From Alphaproteobacteria bacterium (GTDB lineage Bacteria; Pseudomonadota; Alphaproteobacteria; SP197), in contig SHVY01000029.1 of the NCBI GenBank assembly GCA_009694045.1, positions 1 through 41,793 on the forward strand: 41,793 nt of DNA. The letters run 5' to 3'. The notes beneath the pieces were generated by a model that was not told the DNA's origin, made no database searches, and was given only the letters and a program-made list of their open reading frames with translations. Positions 40,841-41,793 of the stretch are shown here, piece after piece; position 1 is the stretch's first letter; every line of letters begins with the position of its first letter. A program made the position numbers and the translations under genes.

Positions 40841-41341
40841 CTACTGGTGAGCCGCCATCCACTCGCGGGCTAGGCGTTGGGCTTCGGCAATCTGATCGGG
40901 CGTCATCGACTGGGCGATGCCGTCCCTATTCTCGACCGCGGTCTCCTCGCCCCCTGCCCCGGCGAGGTTGTACCAAAAATGGGCTTGAACGAAGTCCTGC
41001 GGCACGCCCTGGCCGTTGCGGTACATGACGCCGAGGTTGTTTTGGGCGCCGGCGTAGCCCTGCTCGTCGCGCAGGCGCTCGAAGATCCGCTTCGAGGTGT
41101 GCCGCTGCTTCACTGGACGGCCCTTATCATCCTCCAGGATCCGATCGATCACCCCGACGAATGGATCCAGCTTCGGGCGTGCCGGCGGGCGGCTCCGCCG
41201 GTACCCCGGCGGAACCGAGAAAACCAGCATCTTCGCCACCGTCCGCGGGTCAATCCCAAACCGACGCGCCTCATCGCGACGGCTCAGACCATCAATCCGC
41301 ACCGCATGGCGGACCTGCCCGTAAAGTTCCACGCCCTTCAT
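40841..41341 (-). CDS. IS21 IstA N-terminus fused in frame to a Sel1-repeat C-terminus
   Basis: A 166-residue open frame with two unrelated parts. Residues 1-97 (MKGVELYGQVRHAVRIDGLS, DPRTVAKMLVFSVPPGY, PVKQRHTSKRIFERLRDEQG) are the N-terminus of an IS21-family transposase, IstA, with its helix-turn-helix. Residues 98-166 (AQNNLGVMYRNGQGVPQDFVQAHFWYNLA) are a Sel1 repeat and the usual acidic tail of such proteins (QSMTPDQIAEAQRLAREW). The junction is near 41,045-41,070, where IstA (DEQGYAG) and Sel1 (AEQGDAGAQ) share similar codons, so recombination through short homology is likely. The DDE domain and IstB are absent, so no transposition is possible. Whether the hybrid is expressed is unknown. 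Confidence 0.75.
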   Translation of the reverse strand: MKGVELYGQVRHAVRIDGLSRRDEARRFGIDPRTVAKMLVFSVPPGYRRSRPPARPKLDPFVGVIDRILEDDKGRPVKQRHTSKRIFERLRDEQGYAGAQNNLGVMYRNGQGVPQDFVQAHFWYNLAGAGGEETAVENRDGIAQSMTPDQIAEAQRLAREWMAAHQ

Positions 41342-41713
41342 CCCTCCTCCCTCTGCACTGCATGCAAAGAGCTATCTGCCGAGGCATTTTTGCTCCGGCG
41401 CAACCAGACAATCCGGCCGCTTCACTGAGGGATTTTCTCTCCGGCGCTTACAGGCACACGGGTTCTGATCAGTGGCGGTTGGTATAAGCACACCACGACA
41501 CCGACATCACGCGGACCGGCATCCTGACCTGACGACGCCATCTTCGTCGCACCAGCGAGCGGCCGGCAGGGAAGGGGCTGGGTCGTGCCGCTGCGAACTT
41601 GAGTGCGGGGCGTACGTCCTGATCACGAGATTGACTCGCGTTTCATTAAAGCGCTGAGTGTCCTGGATGCGGAGACGGGAACTATAAAAACCGCATCCGG
41701 GAGGACTCGACCC
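41342..41713. other. Intergenic region before the RTX gene
   Basis: No gene is recognisable in these 372 bases. They separate the minus-strand IstA-Sel1 hybrid from the plus-strand RTX gene and should hold the RTX promoter. A strong ribosome site, GGGAGGA, lies at 41,699-41,705. I see no clear -35/-10 pair. Confidence 0.5.
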
Positions 41714-41793
41714 ATGGCGATCAAGACCGGGAACAGTGGAAAGAACATTCTTTCCGGCACGAGCGGGATCGACACGCTGTTCGGGCTTGGCGG
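41714..41793 (+). CDS. RTX calcium-binding repeat protein, N-terminal fragment
   Basis: The window ends 26 codons into this gene. The reading MAIKTGNSGKNILSGTSG then IDTLFGLGG has the beat of RTX nonapeptides and mirrors the start of the RTX protein at 10,001 ([20 protein letters not shown]). GGGAGGA precedes the ATG by 8 bases. Total length, secretion tail and any enzymatic domain are outside the window. The family call rests on a short stretch but the resemblance to the other RTX start is good. Confidence 0.7.
   Translation, partial: MAIKTGNSGKNILSGTSGIDTLFGLG

Overview
The window looks like chromosome of a high-GC alphaproteobacterium, probably a heterotroph of the Rhodospirillales type. 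This rests on codon use, the hopanoid-type hpnA/hpnL genes, a tRNA-Arg with encoded CCA, and a dense set of genes for small organic nitrogen, sulfonate and acyl-CoA compounds. The taxonomic placement is inference. Two single-base frameshifts in otherwise well-kept genes (near 9,623 and 11,126) suggest either recent decay or uncorrected sequence error.

Layout. 1-920 is an AT-rich patch with one small hypothetical gene. 940-1,212 is an orphan ribbon-helix-helix antitoxin. 1,347-3,773 (-) holds a hydroxyproline-dehydratase-like enolase-superfamily enzyme and a DAO-type flavoprotein. 3,839-6,487 (-) is a membrane-lipid cluster (CDP-alcohol phosphotransferase, HpnL, HpnA). 6,548-8,656 holds a PhyH-type dioxygenase and a sugar-type nucleotidyltransferase, interleaved with two families of palindromic elements. 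8,863-10,660 has a frameshifted RTX protein, an ArdC remnant and tRNA-Arg(CCT). 10,862-14,152 has a frameshifted M20 hydrolase, an orphan peptide-type binding protein and a dead copy of that binding protein. 14,229-16,171 is an AstE/DoeB-like deacylase with a second PhyH dioxygenase.

16,295-24,261 (-) is a seven-gene operon: a polyamine-type ABC importer followed by a flavoprotein, a SelA-like PLP enzyme and an aldo/keto reductase. Divergent from it, 24,447-28,232 (+) encodes sulfoacetaldehyde acetyltransferase (xsc), a class II aldolase and a sphingosine-1-phosphate-lyase-like PLP enzyme. I read this as a possible route that cleaves a 2-amino-3-hydroxy-sulfonate toward taurine and sulfoacetaldehyde. 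28,287-29,805 is a Fic protein without the catalytic histidine, behind an array of seven half-sites of an 11-bp operator-like motif. 29,894-31,096 (-) is creatinase.

At 31,214-31,260 lies the 3' part of tRNA-Arg(CCG), directly followed by a tyrosine integrase. The geometry places the old chromosome to the left and an island to the right that runs past the window end. The island would carry a tight acyl-CoA catabolic operon (32,799-38,528, with CaiD-like, acyl-CoA dehydrogenase, BadH-like, amidohydrolase, second SDR and PaaK-like genes) and a divergent CaiB-type CoA-transferase. Beyond these lie IS630 and IS21 remnants, broken Sel1-repeat genes (one fused in frame to an IS21 transposase N-terminus), and the first codons of another RTX protein at the right edge.
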